This document shows positions 43,190 to 52,642 of a DNA stretch of 64,000 bases, one piece after another; position 1 is the stretch's first letter, and every line of letters starts with the position of its first letter. Source of the stretch: Oceanobacillus neutriphilus (lineage in GTDB: Bacteria > Bacillota > Bacilli > Bacillales > Amphibacillaceae); the NCBI RefSeq assembly GCF_014645515.1, contig NZ_BMLW01000008.1:186001-250000 (forward strand). Reading direction: 5' to 3'. Position numbers and translations under genes: made by a program. A model generated the notes under the pieces. That model saw nothing but the letters and a program-made list of their open reading frames with translations. It was not told the origin of the DNA and made no database searches.

Positions 43190-44503
43190 ATGGAAAAAAC
43201 ATTTGAAGAATTATCCCTGGATAGCACGATGCAAAATATTATTCAAGAGCTGGAATTTAGAAAGCCGACAGAGATTCAGGAACGAGTGATTCCTTCTATT
43301 CTGGATGGCAGAAGTGTTATTGGCCAATCCAGAACAGGTTCAGGTAAATCCCATGCTTTTTTATTGCCATTGTTTCAAAAGTTGGATGAAAATCAAAAAA
43401 AAGTCCAGTTTGTTATTACTGCACCAACGAGAGAGCTGGCAACACAGCTGTATAACGAAGTAAGAAAAATCATTACTATTGCTGATAAGACGGAAAAATG
43501 GACAGCAAAGCTGCTTGTGGGCGGCACAGATAAACAAAAAGTGGTTGAAAAATTAAAAACACCGCCAATGATTGTGGTGGGAACTCCAGGAAGAATTTTA
43601 GATTTAGTAAAGGACGGAGCATTGTCTATATACAGCGCGGAAACTTTTGTTATTGATGAGGCAGACTTAATGCTTGATCTAGGCTTTATTGAGGAAGTGG
43701 ATCAATTATTAGTACGCTCAAGAAAGGAAATACAGCTGCTTGTTTTCTCAGCAACTATTCCTCAACGTCTGCAGCATTTCTTCAAAAAATATTTGAGAAA
43801 TCCAGAGTATATTAAAATTGAAGAGCATTTTTCTCCAGAGACAATGGAGCATCGGCTGATCCGGAAGAAGCATCGTGATGAGGCGAAGGTTATTTGGGAA
43901 ATTTCGCAGACGATTCATCCTTATTTAGCGCTGATTTTTACTAATGGCAAGCAACAGGCAAATGAATTAGCCGAAGCACTTGAGGGATACGGATTATCTG
44001 CTGGTGTCATTCATGGCGGTTTAACTCCAAGAGAAAGAAAACGTGTCCTGAAAGAGATACAGCAGCTGCGTTATCAGTATGTTGTAGCGACTGATCTGGC
44101 TTCGCGGGGAATCGATATCAAGGGAGTAAGTCATGTTATTAATGCACAGCTTCCAAAAGAAGAACATTTCTATATTCATCGTGTCGGCAGAACAGCCCGT
44201 GCCGGTTTAGAGGGAACAGCAATCAGTATTTATACAGAAAATGATGCCCCTTTAATTGAAAAATTGGAACAAAAAGGACTGGAATTCTCTTATGTGGAGG
44301 TAAAGCAGGGAGAATGGACAGAGGATAAATCATGGAACGCGAGACAGCGCCGTAAAACGGAAGATACAAGTACTGACCGGGAAGCCTGGAAGCGGGTAAG
44401 AAAAACGAAGAAAGTAAAACCGGGTTACAAGAAAAAGCAGAAACAACAGCAGCAGCAAATTAAGAGACAACTGACAAAAGAGCAAAGAAGGAAAAAGCGT
44501 TAG
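43190..44503 (+). CDS. cshB: DEAD-box RNA helicase CshB
   Basis: A 437-residue helicase. Motifs in order: Q motif [13 protein letters not shown], motif I SRTGSGKS, motif Ia [15 protein letters not shown], motif II DEAD, motif III SAT, and motif [13 protein letters not shown] lysine/arginine/glutamine-rich tail ([13 protein letters not shown]) follows, as usual for CshB. It unwinds RNA, with roles in cold adaptation and RNA decay. AAGGAGGG precedes the ATG. Linked to nfo 11 bases downstream. Confidence 0.94.
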   Translation: MEKTFEELSLDSTMQNIIQELEFRKPTEIQERVIPSILDGRSVIGQSRTGSGKSHAFLLPLFQKLDENQKKVQFVITAPTRELATQLYNEVRKIITIADKTEKWTAKLLVGGTDKQKVVEKLKTPPMIVVGTPGRILDLVKDGALSIYSAETFVIDEADLMLDLGFIEEVDQLLVRSRKEIQLLVFSATIPQRLQHFFKKYLRNPEYIKIEEHFSPETMEHRLIRKKHRDEAKVIWEISQTIHPYLALIFTNGKQQANELAEALEGYGLSAGVIHGGLTPRERKRVLKEIQQLRYQYVVATDLASRGIDIKGVSHVINAQLPKEEHFYIHRVGRTARAGLEGTAISIYTENDAPLIEKLEQKGLEFSYVEVKQGEWTEDKSWNARQRRKTEDTSTDREAWKRVRKTKKVKPGYKKKQKQQQQQIKRQLTKEQRRKKR

Positions 44504-44514
44504 GAGGAATAAAT

Positions 44515-45411
44515 ATGTTGAAAATAGGTTCCCATGTTTCTATGAATGGCAAGAAAATGTTGTTAGGTTCCAGCGAAGAGGCTGCTTCATATGGTGCAAA
44601 TACATTTATGATCTATACAGGTGCACCGCAGAACACAAGAAGAAAGCCTATTGAAGAATTAAATATTGAATCCGGGTTGGAGCATATGGAGTCTCATGGA
44701 ATATCAGATATTGTCGTGCATGCACCATACATTATTAATATTGGCAACACTGTGAAGCCCGAGACGTTTGAGTTGGGGGTTAATTTCCTGCGGAGTGAAA
44801 TTGAGCGTACAGAGGCTCTGGGCGCGAAACAGATTGTTCTTCATCCGGGAGCTCATGTCGGTGAAGGTCCGGACAAAGGAATCCCTAAAATTATCGAAGG
44901 ATTAAATGAAGTACTTGAGCAAAAAAATGATGTTCAAATTGCTTTAGAAACAATGGCTGGAAAAGGCTCTGAAATGGGACGGACATTCGAGGAGCTGGCT
45001 GAAATTATTAATGGCGTGACACATAATGAACACCTTTCTGTTTGTATGGATACCTGTCATATTCACGATGCAGGCTATGACGTTGTAAATGATTTTGATG
45101 GTGTATTGAATACTTTTGATAAAATTGTCGGTTTAGACCGGCTGAAAGTTGTCCATGTCAATGACAGTAAAAATGACCGCGGAGCGCATAAAGATCGTCA
45201 TGAAAACATCGGTTTTGGTTATATCGGTTTTGATGCACTTCACAAAGTTGTTCATCATCCACAGCTCAGTGAACTGCCTAAAATTCTTGAAACACCATAT
45301 GTAGGTACAGATAAGAAAAATAAAAAAGCACCATATAAATATGAAATAGCAATGCTGCGTGAAGGGAATTTCCAGGAGAATTTAAAAGAAGTAATTATGG
45401 AAGGTAAATAG
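44515..45411 (+). CDS. nfo: Endonuclease IV (AP endonuclease)
   Basis: A 298-residue zinc-dependent AP endonuclease for base excision repair, with an AP-endonuclease-2 TIM barrel. It begins [14 protein letters not shown] and contains [34 protein letters not shown] and [20 protein letters not shown], which supply the tri-zinc ligands. AGGAGG precedes the ATG. The cshB-nfo pairing is the same as in B. subtilis. Confidence 0.96.
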   Translation: MLKIGSHVSMNGKKMLLGSSEEAASYGANTFMIYTGAPQNTRRKPIEELNIESGLEHMESHGISDIVVHAPYIINIGNTVKPETFELGVNFLRSEIERTEALGAKQIVLHPGAHVGEGPDKGIPKIIEGLNEVLEQKNDVQIALETMAGKGSEMGRTFEELAEIINGVTHNEHLSVCMDTCHIHDAGYDVVNDFDGVLNTFDKIVGLDRLKVVHVNDSKNDRGAHKDRHENIGFGYIGFDALHKVVHHPQLSELPKILETPYVGTDKKNKKAPYKYEIAMLREGNFQENLKEVIMEGK

Positions 45412-45416
45412 CGTTT

Positions 45417-45453
45417 AAAAAGATGAGCAAATTGAAACTGCTCATCTTTTTTT
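45417..45453 (+). terminator. Bidirectional terminator between nfo and yqfT
   Basis: AAAAGATGAGCA pairs with TGCTCATCTTTT, with A and T runs on the two sides, so it can serve both convergent genes. Confidence 0.85.
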
Positions 45454-45460
45454 GATGTCT

Positions 45461-45742
45461 TTAAAATAAATGCTCCAGACCGTATGATTTAATAACCTCA
45501 TCCATTAACTGCTGTGCTGCCAGTGCTGTTTTTTGATCTGTGATATTCGCGAGCTCTATCATAAAGCGATCACGATCTGCCTGATCAAACGGGTCAGGAG
45601 AAGAGGCTCTTAAGTAGTTTACTATCTGATCGGCCTGTGCGGGTGTTATGGAGAAACCATATTCACTGCTGTAGTGTAAAATTTCGCCTGGGGTTAATTT
45701 ACGAAGTTTATTTTTAATCATTTCTTTTATAAAAAAAGACAT
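45461..45742 (-). CDS. yqfT: DUF2624-family protein YqfT
   Basis: A 93-residue cytoplasmic protein matching DUF2624: IKNKLRKLTPGEILHYSSEYGFSIT, then QADQIVNYLRASSPDPFDQADR and LEHLF at the end. The family is restricted to bacilli; function unknown. GGAGTGGTATT precedes the ATG on the minus strand. It is convergent with nfo. Confidence 0.88.
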   Translation of the reverse strand: MSFFIKEMIKNKLRKLTPGEILHYSSEYGFSITPAQADQIVNYLRASSPDPFDQADRDRFMIELANITDQKTALAAQQLMDEVIKSYGLEHLF

Positions 45743-45966
45743 AATACCACTCCTTTTGTAGATGTATTATTCACCTTATGTTCATCCATCATGTAAATAT
45801 ATGCAAAGAACAAAATAATTATACCATTCTTTTCTTATAATGCCGTATGATACCTGTTTGAAATGGCTTAAACTCCGTAAACTAATCACATAAATCTAAA
45901 AGTGTATGCTCAAGAAATATTTTACTTAACTCTTAGAGCATCCTCTAAAAGTAAGGAGTTTATTAC

Positions 45967-46335
45967 ATGAATGATAAAGACCAGGACAAACAAGTACAAG
46001 AAGCACCAAATCATGGGCAAGGACCAGAGCATGGGCATATAAATAATGAATTAGACAGTAAACGAATGGAGGAATTTTCAGCGGAGCTTACCGATTCTGA
46101 ATTGCCGGATTTTGAAGAGGAAAAGGGCTTTAACCCAGGAACCTTGTATGGTTGGGGCAGTATTATTTTGGCTATTATTTCTTTCTTTACCTGGCCGGTT
46201 ATTCTGGGAGCTGCCAGTATTGTATTTGGTTTCGTAGCGCGGAGCAGAGGAACAAATACACTGGGTATCATTGGTATTATAGCTGGAATTCTTTCACTGA
46301 TTTCTGCGTTTTTCTTTATTCCATTTCTTTCTTAG
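45967..46335 (+). CDS. DUF4190-like small membrane protein (YqfX-like)
   Basis: A 122-residue protein: an acidic, hydrophilic N-terminus of about 60 residues rich in Asp/Glu/His (AQGPEHGHINNE-like text) and two membrane helices (GWGSIILAIISFFTWPVILGA and LGIIGIIAGILSLISAFFFI) joined by FGFVARSRGTNTLG. The two-helix arrangement with an RSRG turn is typical of DUF4190 proteins such as YqfX. Function unknown. AAGGAG precedes the ATG by 11 bases. Confidence 0.78.
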   Translation: MNDKDQDKQVQEAPNHGQGPEHGHINNELDSKRMEEFSAELTDSELPDFEEEKGFNPGTLYGWGSIILAIISFFTWPVILGAASIVFGFVARSRGTNTLGIIGIIAGILSLISAFFFIPFLS

Positions 46336-46360
46336 GCTGAATTTCAGCCTTTTTTTATTT
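46334..46360 (+). terminator. Terminator between convergent yqfX-like and yqfZ-like genes
   Basis: AGGCTGA pairs with TCAGCCT around a short loop, followed by a T7 run. Confidence 0.8.
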
Positions 46361-46678
46361 CTCTTGAAACAGTGGAAAGTAATATATTTCATGAATTTGA
46401 ATGTTACCTGGAGAAGTATTTGGATTTAAGGATTCAAAAGCTTCCAAAACAATATCGATTGCTGCGGTATACGTAGATGCAGTCTGAATTTCTTCTGTAA
46501 TGCTCAATACGGTATCTCCCGGCTTTACTTTAACGGGAACTGCTTCAAACGGCGGCAATTCTGAATCAGCTTTATTTGACAAGGAGATTCCGCTGCCAGA
46601 ATGGGCTAAGTCTTGAAAAATACTTACAGCAACTAATATAATAAGAGTAATCAGGGAAATTCTACGTAAAAAACCCAT
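46355..46678 (-). CDS. yqfZ: LysM-type small exported protein (YqfZ-like)
   Basis: About 107 residues: a signal or anchor helix (ISLITLIILVAVSIFQDLA) then one LysM-like domain beginning VKVKPGDTVLSITEEI and ending NIQIHEIYYFP. It would bind peptidoglycan outside the membrane. The ATG at 46678 is used because AAAAGGAG precedes it by about 8 bases. In B. subtilis ispG lies next to yqfZ; it is absent here. Confidence 0.8.
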   Translation of the reverse strand: MGFLRRISLITLIILVAVSIFQDLAHSGSGISLSNKADSELPPFEAVPVKVKPGDTVLSITEEIQTASTYTAAIDIVLEAFESLNPNTSPGNIQIHEIYYFPLFQEK

Positions 46679-46758
46679 AAAAAAATCTCCTTTTGTGAAA
46701 CTAATTATTTCATTCATACGTACATATAGTAATAGGACAATGAGAGGGTGTGAAGCAT

Positions 46759-47394
46759 ATGGACATAGTTGAATTACAATGGATTGGATTCCTGGCTTTA
46801 TTTTTCGGAACCTTATTTATATTAGGAGAAATATTCGTAAATATGCGCGGAATTTTTGGCGTGTTGGGATTAGGATTTATTACGGTTTATTTTACGGTGT
46901 ATACGGAAACCAATTCGGTCTTACTGATGTTTATTATCTACTTTTTAGGAATATTACTGATTATTATTGATGGAAAAGTAATTAATGATGGAACACTGGC
47001 AACAATAGGACTGGTTTTAATGATAGTTGCTGTTGCAATGCCGCAGCCAACTATTGCGAACGGTCTTTATGCGGTAATCAGTATCATTGTCGGCGCTTTT
47101 TCTTCTTTAGTATTTTTAAAGGTATTTAAACGGAGAGAGATGTGGACGAAAATTGCCTTAGTTGACCGGCTGACAAAAGAAGAGGGCTATAATTCGCTCA
47201 GTGCAGAGTACGAGGCTCTATTAGGAGAAGAAGGAGTTGCGCTGACAGACTTTAGACCTTCCGGCACAATTGAAGTAAATAAAAAACATTACAGCGCTGT
47301 TTCCGGAGGGCGCTGGATTAAAAAAGGCACACCAATTAAAATAGTTGCAGTAGATGGCACGAGTGTTCGTATAGAAGAACTGCAGGAAGATTAA
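46759..47394 (+). CDS. NfeD-family membrane protein without protease domain
   Basis: About 211 residues: four to five membrane helices (FLALFFGTLFILGEIFV onward) followed by a C-terminal OB-fold NfeD domain (GEEGVALTDFRPSGTIEVNKKHY and WIKKGTPIKIVAVDGTSVRIEEL). This is the short NfeD form that partners SPFH proteins elsewhere; a full-length NfeD with FloA lies at 17.8 kb. The ATG at 46759 is preferred over GTG at 46750, since GAGAGGG lies 10 bases before it. It occupies roughly the yqgA-yqgC interval upstream of sodA. Confidence 0.82.
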   Translation: MDIVELQWIGFLALFFGTLFILGEIFVNMRGIFGVLGLGFITVYFTVYTETNSVLLMFIIYFLGILLIIIDGKVINDGTLATIGLVLMIVAVAMPQPTIANGLYAVISIIVGAFSSLVFLKVFKRREMWTKIALVDRLTKEEGYNSLSAEYEALLGEEGVALTDFRPSGTIEVNKKHYSAVSGGRWIKKGTPIKIVAVDGTSVRIEELQED

Positions 47395-47658
47395 ATTAAT
47401 AGAAATCTCTGAAAAAGGATTCGCTTCATAAAAATGGAGTTGAATCCTTTATTTATATGCAATTATTTCTAGTATTATACATATTTTCATGAATAAAACA
47501 TAAACTAAGCATCCTTTTTTAATGGAATGTAAAACAAATATTAAATGTATGTAAAGTTTTCTTAATACATGTTTACAATCTCTTTAGAATCATCAATAAT
47601 GAATGAGGCGCAAATTTCTACAAAAGATTACATAAGAGGTAGAAGGGATGAAGTTTAC

Positions 47659-49287
47659 GTGGATATTGATGTTCAAAAGTTAATTATTGAATTTATTGGA
47701 GGAATCGGTATATTCCTTATGGGGATTAAAATGATGGGGGATGGCCTTCAAAAATCTGCTGGGGACCGATTACGTGATATTTTAGACCGGTTTACCAGCA
47801 ATCCTTTTTTAGGCGTTCTTGCTGGTATCCTTGTAACAGTACTTATTCAAAGCAGTTCAGGAACTACTGTTTTGACAGTTGGGCTTGTAAACGCAGGATT
47901 TATGACACTCAGACAGGCTATTGGAGTTATAATGGGTGCCAATATTGGTACTACTGCGACAGCGTTTATTATTGGGATTGATATTGGAGAATATTCGTTA
48001 CTTATTTTAGCAATCGGTGCCTTCACTATTTTCTTCTTTAAAAAACAAAGAATTGTAGCTGTGGGACAAGCACTATTTGGATTTGGTTCTTTATTTTTCG
48101 GGCTCGAATTAATGAGCAGTGGAATGACACCACTCCGTTCATTAGATGCCTTTCATGAACTGACGGTTACAATGAGTAATACGCCGATCCTGGGGGTTGT
48201 AATTGGTACAGTCTTTACTGTAATTGTCCAAAGCTCGACAGCAACCATCGGTATTTTGCAGGGGCTATTTGCACAAGGAGCAATCGAACTGGATGCAGCT
48301 ATTCCAGTATTATTTGGTGATAATATTGGTACAACGATTACAGCAGTTATAGCTAGTATTGGAACTTCTGTTGCCGCTAAACGTGCTGCTTATACACATG
48401 TAACTTTTAACTTGATTGGTGCAATTATTTTTATAATACTGCTCTACCCATTTACAAGCTTTATCAGTTATTTAGAAACAGCATTAAATCTCAATAAGGA
48501 AATGACAATTGCTTTTGCCCATGGCAGTTATAATATAGCAAATACAATTATTCAGTTTCCGTTTATCGGTGCCCTCGCATGGCTGATTACTAAACTGGTG
48601 CCGGGAGATGATGTAGTTATTGAATACAAGCCGAAGCATTTAGATTCAATTTTCCTTCAGCAGTCTTCTTCCCTGGCACTTTCCCAGGCTAAATTAGAAG
48701 TAGTCCGTATGGGAAAGTATGCGTATCAGGGATTGGAAGAAACACATGATTATATCACTACACAAAATCCGAAGAGTTCAGAGACAGCCCTGCAAATTGA
48801 AGGGGCTCTAAATAACCTGGATCGTAAAATTACCGAGTATTTAGTGGACATCGCTTCTACCAATCTGACAGAACCTGAGAGTGTAGTGCATACCGGATTA
48901 ATGAGCACTATCCGGGATATTGAACGGATCGGCGACCACTTTGAAAATGTAATTGAGTTAGTTGACTATAAAATGTCAAATAAAGTTTCGCTGACAGAGC
49001 AAGCTATTGAAGACTTGAACAAAATGTTTGATTTAACTTATATGACAGTTAAACAGGCTGTGGAATCCTTAGAAATGAATGACAAGGAAGCAGCTCTAGA
49101 AGTCATACAAAAAGAAGACCAGATTGACAAAATGGAACGTAAATTCCGTAAAAATCATATCATTCGTATGAATGAAGGGATTTGTAATGGAACAGCAGGT
49201 ATCGTTTTTGTAGATGTTCTAAGTAATTTAGAAAGAATTGGTGATCACGCTGTAAATATTGCACAAAATGTTTTAGAAGAGCATTAA
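47659..49287 (+). CDS. Na/Pi cotransporter family protein with PhoU-like domain
   Basis: About 542 residues. Two inverted Na/Pi repeats carry the duplicated signatures IQSSSGTTVLTVGLVNAG (near residue 60) and VQSSTATIGILQGLFAQG (near 190), each followed by an NIGTT motif. A C-terminal cytoplasmic PhoU-like helical domain (about 330-540; IRDIERIGDHFENVIEL and LSNLERIGDHAVNIAQNV) follows. It probably imports phosphate with sodium, which suits a marine or halotolerant host. The GTG at 47659 is chosen because AAGGGA lies 10 bases upstream and the family usually begins shortly before FIGGIGIFLMG. Confidence 0.9.
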   Translation: MDIDVQKLIIEFIGGIGIFLMGIKMMGDGLQKSAGDRLRDILDRFTSNPFLGVLAGILVTVLIQSSSGTTVLTVGLVNAGFMTLRQAIGVIMGANIGTTATAFIIGIDIGEYSLLILAIGAFTIFFFKKQRIVAVGQALFGFGSLFFGLELMSSGMTPLRSLDAFHELTVTMSNTPILGVVIGTVFTVIVQSSTATIGILQGLFAQGAIELDAAIPVLFGDNIGTTITAVIASIGTSVAAKRAAYTHVTFNLIGAIIFIILLYPFTSFISYLETALNLNKEMTIAFAHGSYNIANTIIQFPFIGALAWLITKLVPGDDVVIEYKPKHLDSIFLQQSSSLALSQAKLEVVRMGKYAYQGLEETHDYITTQNPKSSETALQIEGALNNLDRKITEYLVDIASTNLTEPESVVHTGLMSTIRDIERIGDHFENVIELVDYKMSNKVSLTEQAIEDLNKMFDLTYMTVKQAVESLEMNDKEAALEVIQKEDQIDKMERKFRKNHIIRMNEGICNGTAGIVFVDVLSNLERIGDHAVNIAQNVLEEH

Positions 49288-49302
49288 TTATTAACTTGCA
49301 TA

Positions 49303-49345
49303 AAAGACTCTGTCTGTTTATTTTCATCAGATAGAGTCTTTGTTA
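49303..49345 (+). terminator. Terminator after the Na/Pi transporter gene
   Basis: AAAGACTCTGTCTG pairs with CAGATAGAGTCTTT (one mismatch) around an 11-base loop. Confidence 0.75.
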
Positions 49346-49432
49346 AATGGATGAATTTAATGGAATTCATGCGAAAAAACAGCTTAATTTGCCATTAACC
49401 ACAAGAAATTATATAAGTTTTAAAAGTTTTTA

Positions 49433-49544
49433 TTGAAATATGTTATATTACGTGCTATTATAATTCTTGCAGTCAACTTCTGATAAAAACTTTTGCAAGA
49501 CCGCAAAAAAAGTTGTTGACATAATCTACATAACATGATAAATT
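49433..49544 (+). promoter_or_regulatory. Tandem promoters of the tRNA cluster
   Basis: P1: TTGAAA (49433-49438) and TATTAT (49456-49461), 17-base spacer. P2: TTGACA (49516-49521) with a weaker TAAATT (49539-49544), 17-base spacer. Tandem strong promoters are usual for stable-RNA operons. Confidence 0.6.
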
Positions 49545-49573
49545 ATATTTTGTTGCTAATTAAAAAACATTAT

Positions 49574-49648
49574 TCCACAGTAGCTCAGTGGTAGAGCAAT
49601 CGGCTGTTAACCGATCGGTCGTAGGTTCGAATCCTACCTGTGGAGCCA
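49574..49648 (+). tRNA. tRNA-Asn (GTT)
   Basis: Cloverleaf with 7-bp acceptor TCCACAG/CTGTGGA, anticodon loop CTGTTAACC with GTT, T-loop TTCGAAT and encoded CCA. Confidence 0.95.
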
Positions 49649-49649
49649 T

Positions 49650-49726
49650 GGCGGTGTAGCTCAGCTGGCGAGAGCGTACGGTTCATACCCGTGAGGTCGG
49701 GGGTTCGATCCCCTCCGCCGCTACCA
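49650..49726 (+). tRNA. tRNA-Met (CAT), elongator type
   Basis: Acceptor GGCGGTG pairs with CGCCGCT (two G-T pairs). Anticodon loop TTCATAC with CAT, T-loop TTCGATC, CCA encoded. The anticodon stem lacks the three G-C pairs of initiator tRNA. Confidence 0.9.
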
Positions 49727-49753
49727 AAAATCATACATACGTTACTATTACAT

Positions 49754-49830
49754 GGCGGTCGTGGCGAAGTGGTTAACGCACCGGATTGTGGCTCCGGCAT
49801 ACGTGGGTTCGATCCCCACCGGTCGCCCCA
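49754..49830 (+). tRNA. tRNA-His (GTG)
   Basis: Anticodon GTG within GATTGTGGC. An extra 5' G opposes the C73 discriminator, the tRNA-His hallmark. T-loop TTCGATC, CCA encoded. Confidence 0.94.
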
Positions 49831-49845
49831 TTAAAAATAGTAAAA

Positions 49846-49922
49846 GGACCCTTAGCTCAGTTGGTTAGAGCTATCGGCTCATAACCGATCGGTCGCAGGT
49901 TCGAGTCCTGCAGGGTCCACCA
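49846..49922 (+). tRNA. tRNA with CAT anticodon, probably tRNA-Ile2 (lysidine)
   Basis: Acceptor GGACCCT/AGGGTCC, anticodon loop CTCATAA with CAT, T-loop TTCGAGT, CCA encoded. Overall it resembles the bacillus tRNA-Ile(CAT) read by TilS rather than the Met tRNA just upstream; the identity is inferred. Confidence 0.85.
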
Positions 49923-49934
49923 TTTATTCTTTCC

Positions 49935-50027
49935 GGAGGTATACCCAAGTCCGGCTGAAGGGATCGGTCTTGAAAACCGACAGGCGGGTCAAACCGCGCG
50001 GGGGTTCGAATCCCTCTACCTCCTCCA
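49935..50027 (+). tRNA. tRNA-Ser (TGA)
   Basis: Class II tRNA with a long variable arm, acceptor GGAGGTA/TACCTCC, anticodon TGA in CTTGAAA, T-loop TTCGAAT. Confidence 0.93.
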
Positions 50028-50080
50028 TACATATTTAAAAAAAGAATAATGAAGAGCTTTTATATAAAGCTCCATTACAT

Positions 50081-50153
<73 letters not shown>

Positions 50154-50156
50154 TCC

Positions 50157-50184
50157 AAAAACAAGCGCATAGCTTGTTTTTTTG
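50157..50184 (+). terminator. Terminator of the tRNA cluster
   Basis: AAAAACAAGC pairs with GCTTGTTTTT around a short loop, followed by more T. Confidence 0.8.
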
Positions 50185-50449
50185 TGCTCTTTTTTAATCC
50201 TCTTTTTTCCTTTGTTGAAATAGTCGTCGACTGAGTTGGTGAAGAAAAATAGGTTGTATAGGAATAGTTCTTTAGGGCAAAAAAGTTGACTTAATTCAAA
50301 AATAGAAACACCTCATTTTTTAAACTGCTATTTTAAAAGGAATCAACGATACGTGTGAGTGCAAAATATTTGCAAGAAATACTTTCCTTTGATACCTTAA
50401 TAAGTGAAGATCTTAAAAAAACATCATTTATTTAGAGGAGGAGTTACAC

Positions 50450-51061
50450 ATGGCAAAATTTGAATTACCGGAATTACCTTATGCATACGATGCGTTGGAA
50501 CCAACTATCGATAAAGAAACAATGAATATTCATCATACGAAGCATCACAACACCTACGTTACAAAATTAAATGATGCACTGGAAGGGCATGAAGATCTGC
50601 AAAATAAATCAGTAGAAGAGCTTGTAACTGATTTGAATTCCGTACCTGAAAGCATTCGTACAGCAGTGCGCAACAATGGCGGCGGACATGCTAACCACAG
50701 CTTTTTCTGGAAGACACTGTCACCAAATGGCGGCGGGGAACCAGCAGGAGAACTGGCTGATAAAATCAACAGCAAATTCGGATCTTTAGACAAATTTAAA
50801 GAAGAATTTGCAGCTGCAGCAGCAGGGCGCTTTGGTTCTGGCTGGGCATGGCTGGTATTAAACAATGGCGAGCTTGAAATTACAAGTACACCAAACCAGG
50901 ATTCACCATTAACAGAAGGTAAAACACCATTATTAGGACTGGATGTATGGGAGCATGCATACTATCTTAAATATCAAAATAAACGCCCTGAATATATTTC
51001 AGCATTCTGGAATGTAGTAAACTGGGATCAGGTAGCTAACAATTACAAAGCTGCGAAATAA
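50450..51061 (+). CDS. sodA: Superoxide dismutase (Mn/Fe)
   Basis: A 203-residue cytoplasmic SOD. Metal ligands are recognisable in [39 protein letters not shown] is the classic central motif. Manganese is likely for a bacillus, but the sequence alone does not exclude iron. AGGAGGAG precedes the ATG. The position before yqgE-pbpA matches B. subtilis. Confidence 0.97.
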   Translation: MAKFELPELPYAYDALEPTIDKETMNIHHTKHHNTYVTKLNDALEGHEDLQNKSVEELVTDLNSVPESIRTAVRNNGGGHANHSFFWKTLSPNGGGEPAGELADKINSKFGSLDKFKEEFAAAAAGRFGSGWAWLVLNNGELEITSTPNQDSPLTEGKTPLLGLDVWEHAYYLKYQNKRPEYISAFWNVVNWDQVANNYKAAK

Positions 51062-51067
51062 TAAATA

Positions 51068-51125
51068 AGAGGATGTTCAAAAAGCGTTTATGCTTTTATG
51101 TATAATAACTTTTTGGACATGCTTT
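51068..51125 (+). repeat. GTTCAAAAAG-bounded palindromic repeat, copy f (short form)
   Basis: AGAGGATGTTCAAAAAGCG at the left and AACTTTTTGGACATGC at the right enclose only about 20 bases. Same orientation as copies a and b. Confidence 0.65.
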
Positions 51126-51132
51126 ATAATTA

Positions 51133-51173
51133 AAAAAAGCTTACAGAACTTTTTGTTTCTGTAAGCTTTTTTG
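51133..51173 (+). terminator. Terminator after sodA
   Basis: AAAGCTTACAGAA pairs exactly with TTCTGTAAGCTTT, with flanking A and T runs. Confidence 0.85.
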
Positions 51174-51224
51174 TATAGATACGATTCCTTCGCTAAAAAT
51201 AAAAGAAGAAGGAGTCGTTTTCTT

Positions 51225-52502
51225 ATGCAATTACATCAGCAATATAGAAGATATAAAAATCAAAAGGATGAATACAGAGACTTATGGATGCTCCTGTTGA
51301 TTGGAGCATTGTATGCTGCAGGAATCTTTTTATCAAATACTTTTGTAAATGTGTATTTGTGGAAGCAATCCGGAGACTTTTTTGTGATTGCTAATTATCA
51401 TTTAGCGAGCTATGTATTTCAAGCATTGTCATTTATTTACGCAGGAAAATTATCAAAAAAAATAGACCGCATCATTATATTGAGAATCGGTATCCTTTTT
51501 TTATGTTTCTTTTTCTTATTTGTTCTTTGGATCGGTGAACTGGCAGCATATTATAATTTTATTCTCGGCTGCTTACTGGGAATAGGCTATGGATTTTTCT
51601 GGCTGGCATACTATCTGCTGACTTTTGAAATTACAGAGCCTGATACAAGGGATTGGTTTAATGGTATTTCAGGCACTCTGACATCATTTGCGGGCATGAT
51701 CGGACCTTTACTGGCAGGATGGATGATTTCAAAAATGGCCGGTGATGTTGGTTATACGGCTATTTTTATTATTTCCTTAAGCTTATTCATTGCAGCAATT
51801 GTTGCCAGCTTTTTCATCATACGTAAGGGGAGCAGTGGGAGCTTTGCTTTAGCTGCTGTCATCAATGAAAGAAAGAGAAATAAAAATTGGAAACGTATTT
51901 TACATGCTCATTTTTTTCAAGGATTAAGGGAAGGGATTTATGGTTTTTATATTACTATTTGGATTTTCCTTGTTACAAACAGTGAGCTTGTTTTAGGGGT
52001 TTTTAATTTATTTCTTTCAGGCTTATCCATCGTCTTTTATTTTGTTGCTTTAAAATGGATTAAACCGTCTTTAAGAAAAAAAGCAATTTTATTTGGCGGT
52101 ATCCTGCTGTTTGCCTCCATTTTTATTATTATTTTTGAAATGAGTCTTTTTTGGTTAATTATATACGCAGTAATTATTGGCATCGCATTTCCAATTTTAA
52201 CTGTACCGTATGAATCACTTACTTATGATGTGATTGGCAGAGCCCGTATGGTAGAAGAAAGACGGGTGGAGTATATTGTTGTCCGGGAGATTTATTTAAA
52301 CCTAGGAAGAATTGTTTCGATTATGGTGTTTATATTCGGGATGTTTTTATTCCCTCATGATATGATTATTCCAATATTACTGGTTATTTTTGGAGCAGGA
52401 CATGCGATTATTTATTTTTGTATCCGCAATATTTTTATCGGACCAACAAAAAAACAAAAAATAGCATTAAAAGAAGATTTCACGGACGAAAAAAGTCGTT
52501 AA
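51225..52502 (+). CDS. yqgE: MFS transporter (YqgE-type)
   Basis: A 425-residue membrane protein with about 12 hydrophobic helices and the MFS loop ISKMAG/KLSKKIDRIIILRIG between helices 2 and 3. The substrate is unknown. AAGAAGGAG precedes the ATG at 51225 by 10 bases; in-frame codons upstream belong to the terminator region. The place between sodA and pbpA is that of yqgE in B. subtilis, where it is also an orphan MFS protein. Confidence 0.88.
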   Translation: MQLHQQYRRYKNQKDEYRDLWMLLLIGALYAAGIFLSNTFVNVYLWKQSGDFFVIANYHLASYVFQALSFIYAGKLSKKIDRIIILRIGILFLCFFFLFVLWIGELAAYYNFILGCLLGIGYGFFWLAYYLLTFEITEPDTRDWFNGISGTLTSFAGMIGPLLAGWMISKMAGDVGYTAIFIISLSLFIAAIVASFFIIRKGSSGSFALAAVINERKRNKNWKRILHAHFFQGLREGIYGFYITIWIFLVTNSELVLGVFNLFLSGLSIVFYFVALKWIKPSLRKKAILFGGILLFASIFIIIFEMSLFWLIIYAVIIGIAFPILTVPYESLTYDVIGRARMVEERRVEYIVVREIYLNLGRIVSIMVFIFGMFLFPHDMIIPILLVIFGAGHAIIYFCIRNIFIGPTKKQKIALKEDFTDEKSR

Positions 52503-52642
52503 GTGTGATAAAATCAAACAGTAGTATTGATAACTGAAATGTTTAAAAAGATGCGCAGACATCATTCCCATTTTTTGCTTTTTAAACAAATCATAAAATC
52601 GAATGCCATGTATGGCCAAAATATATGTAAAGGGGGAGCAAA

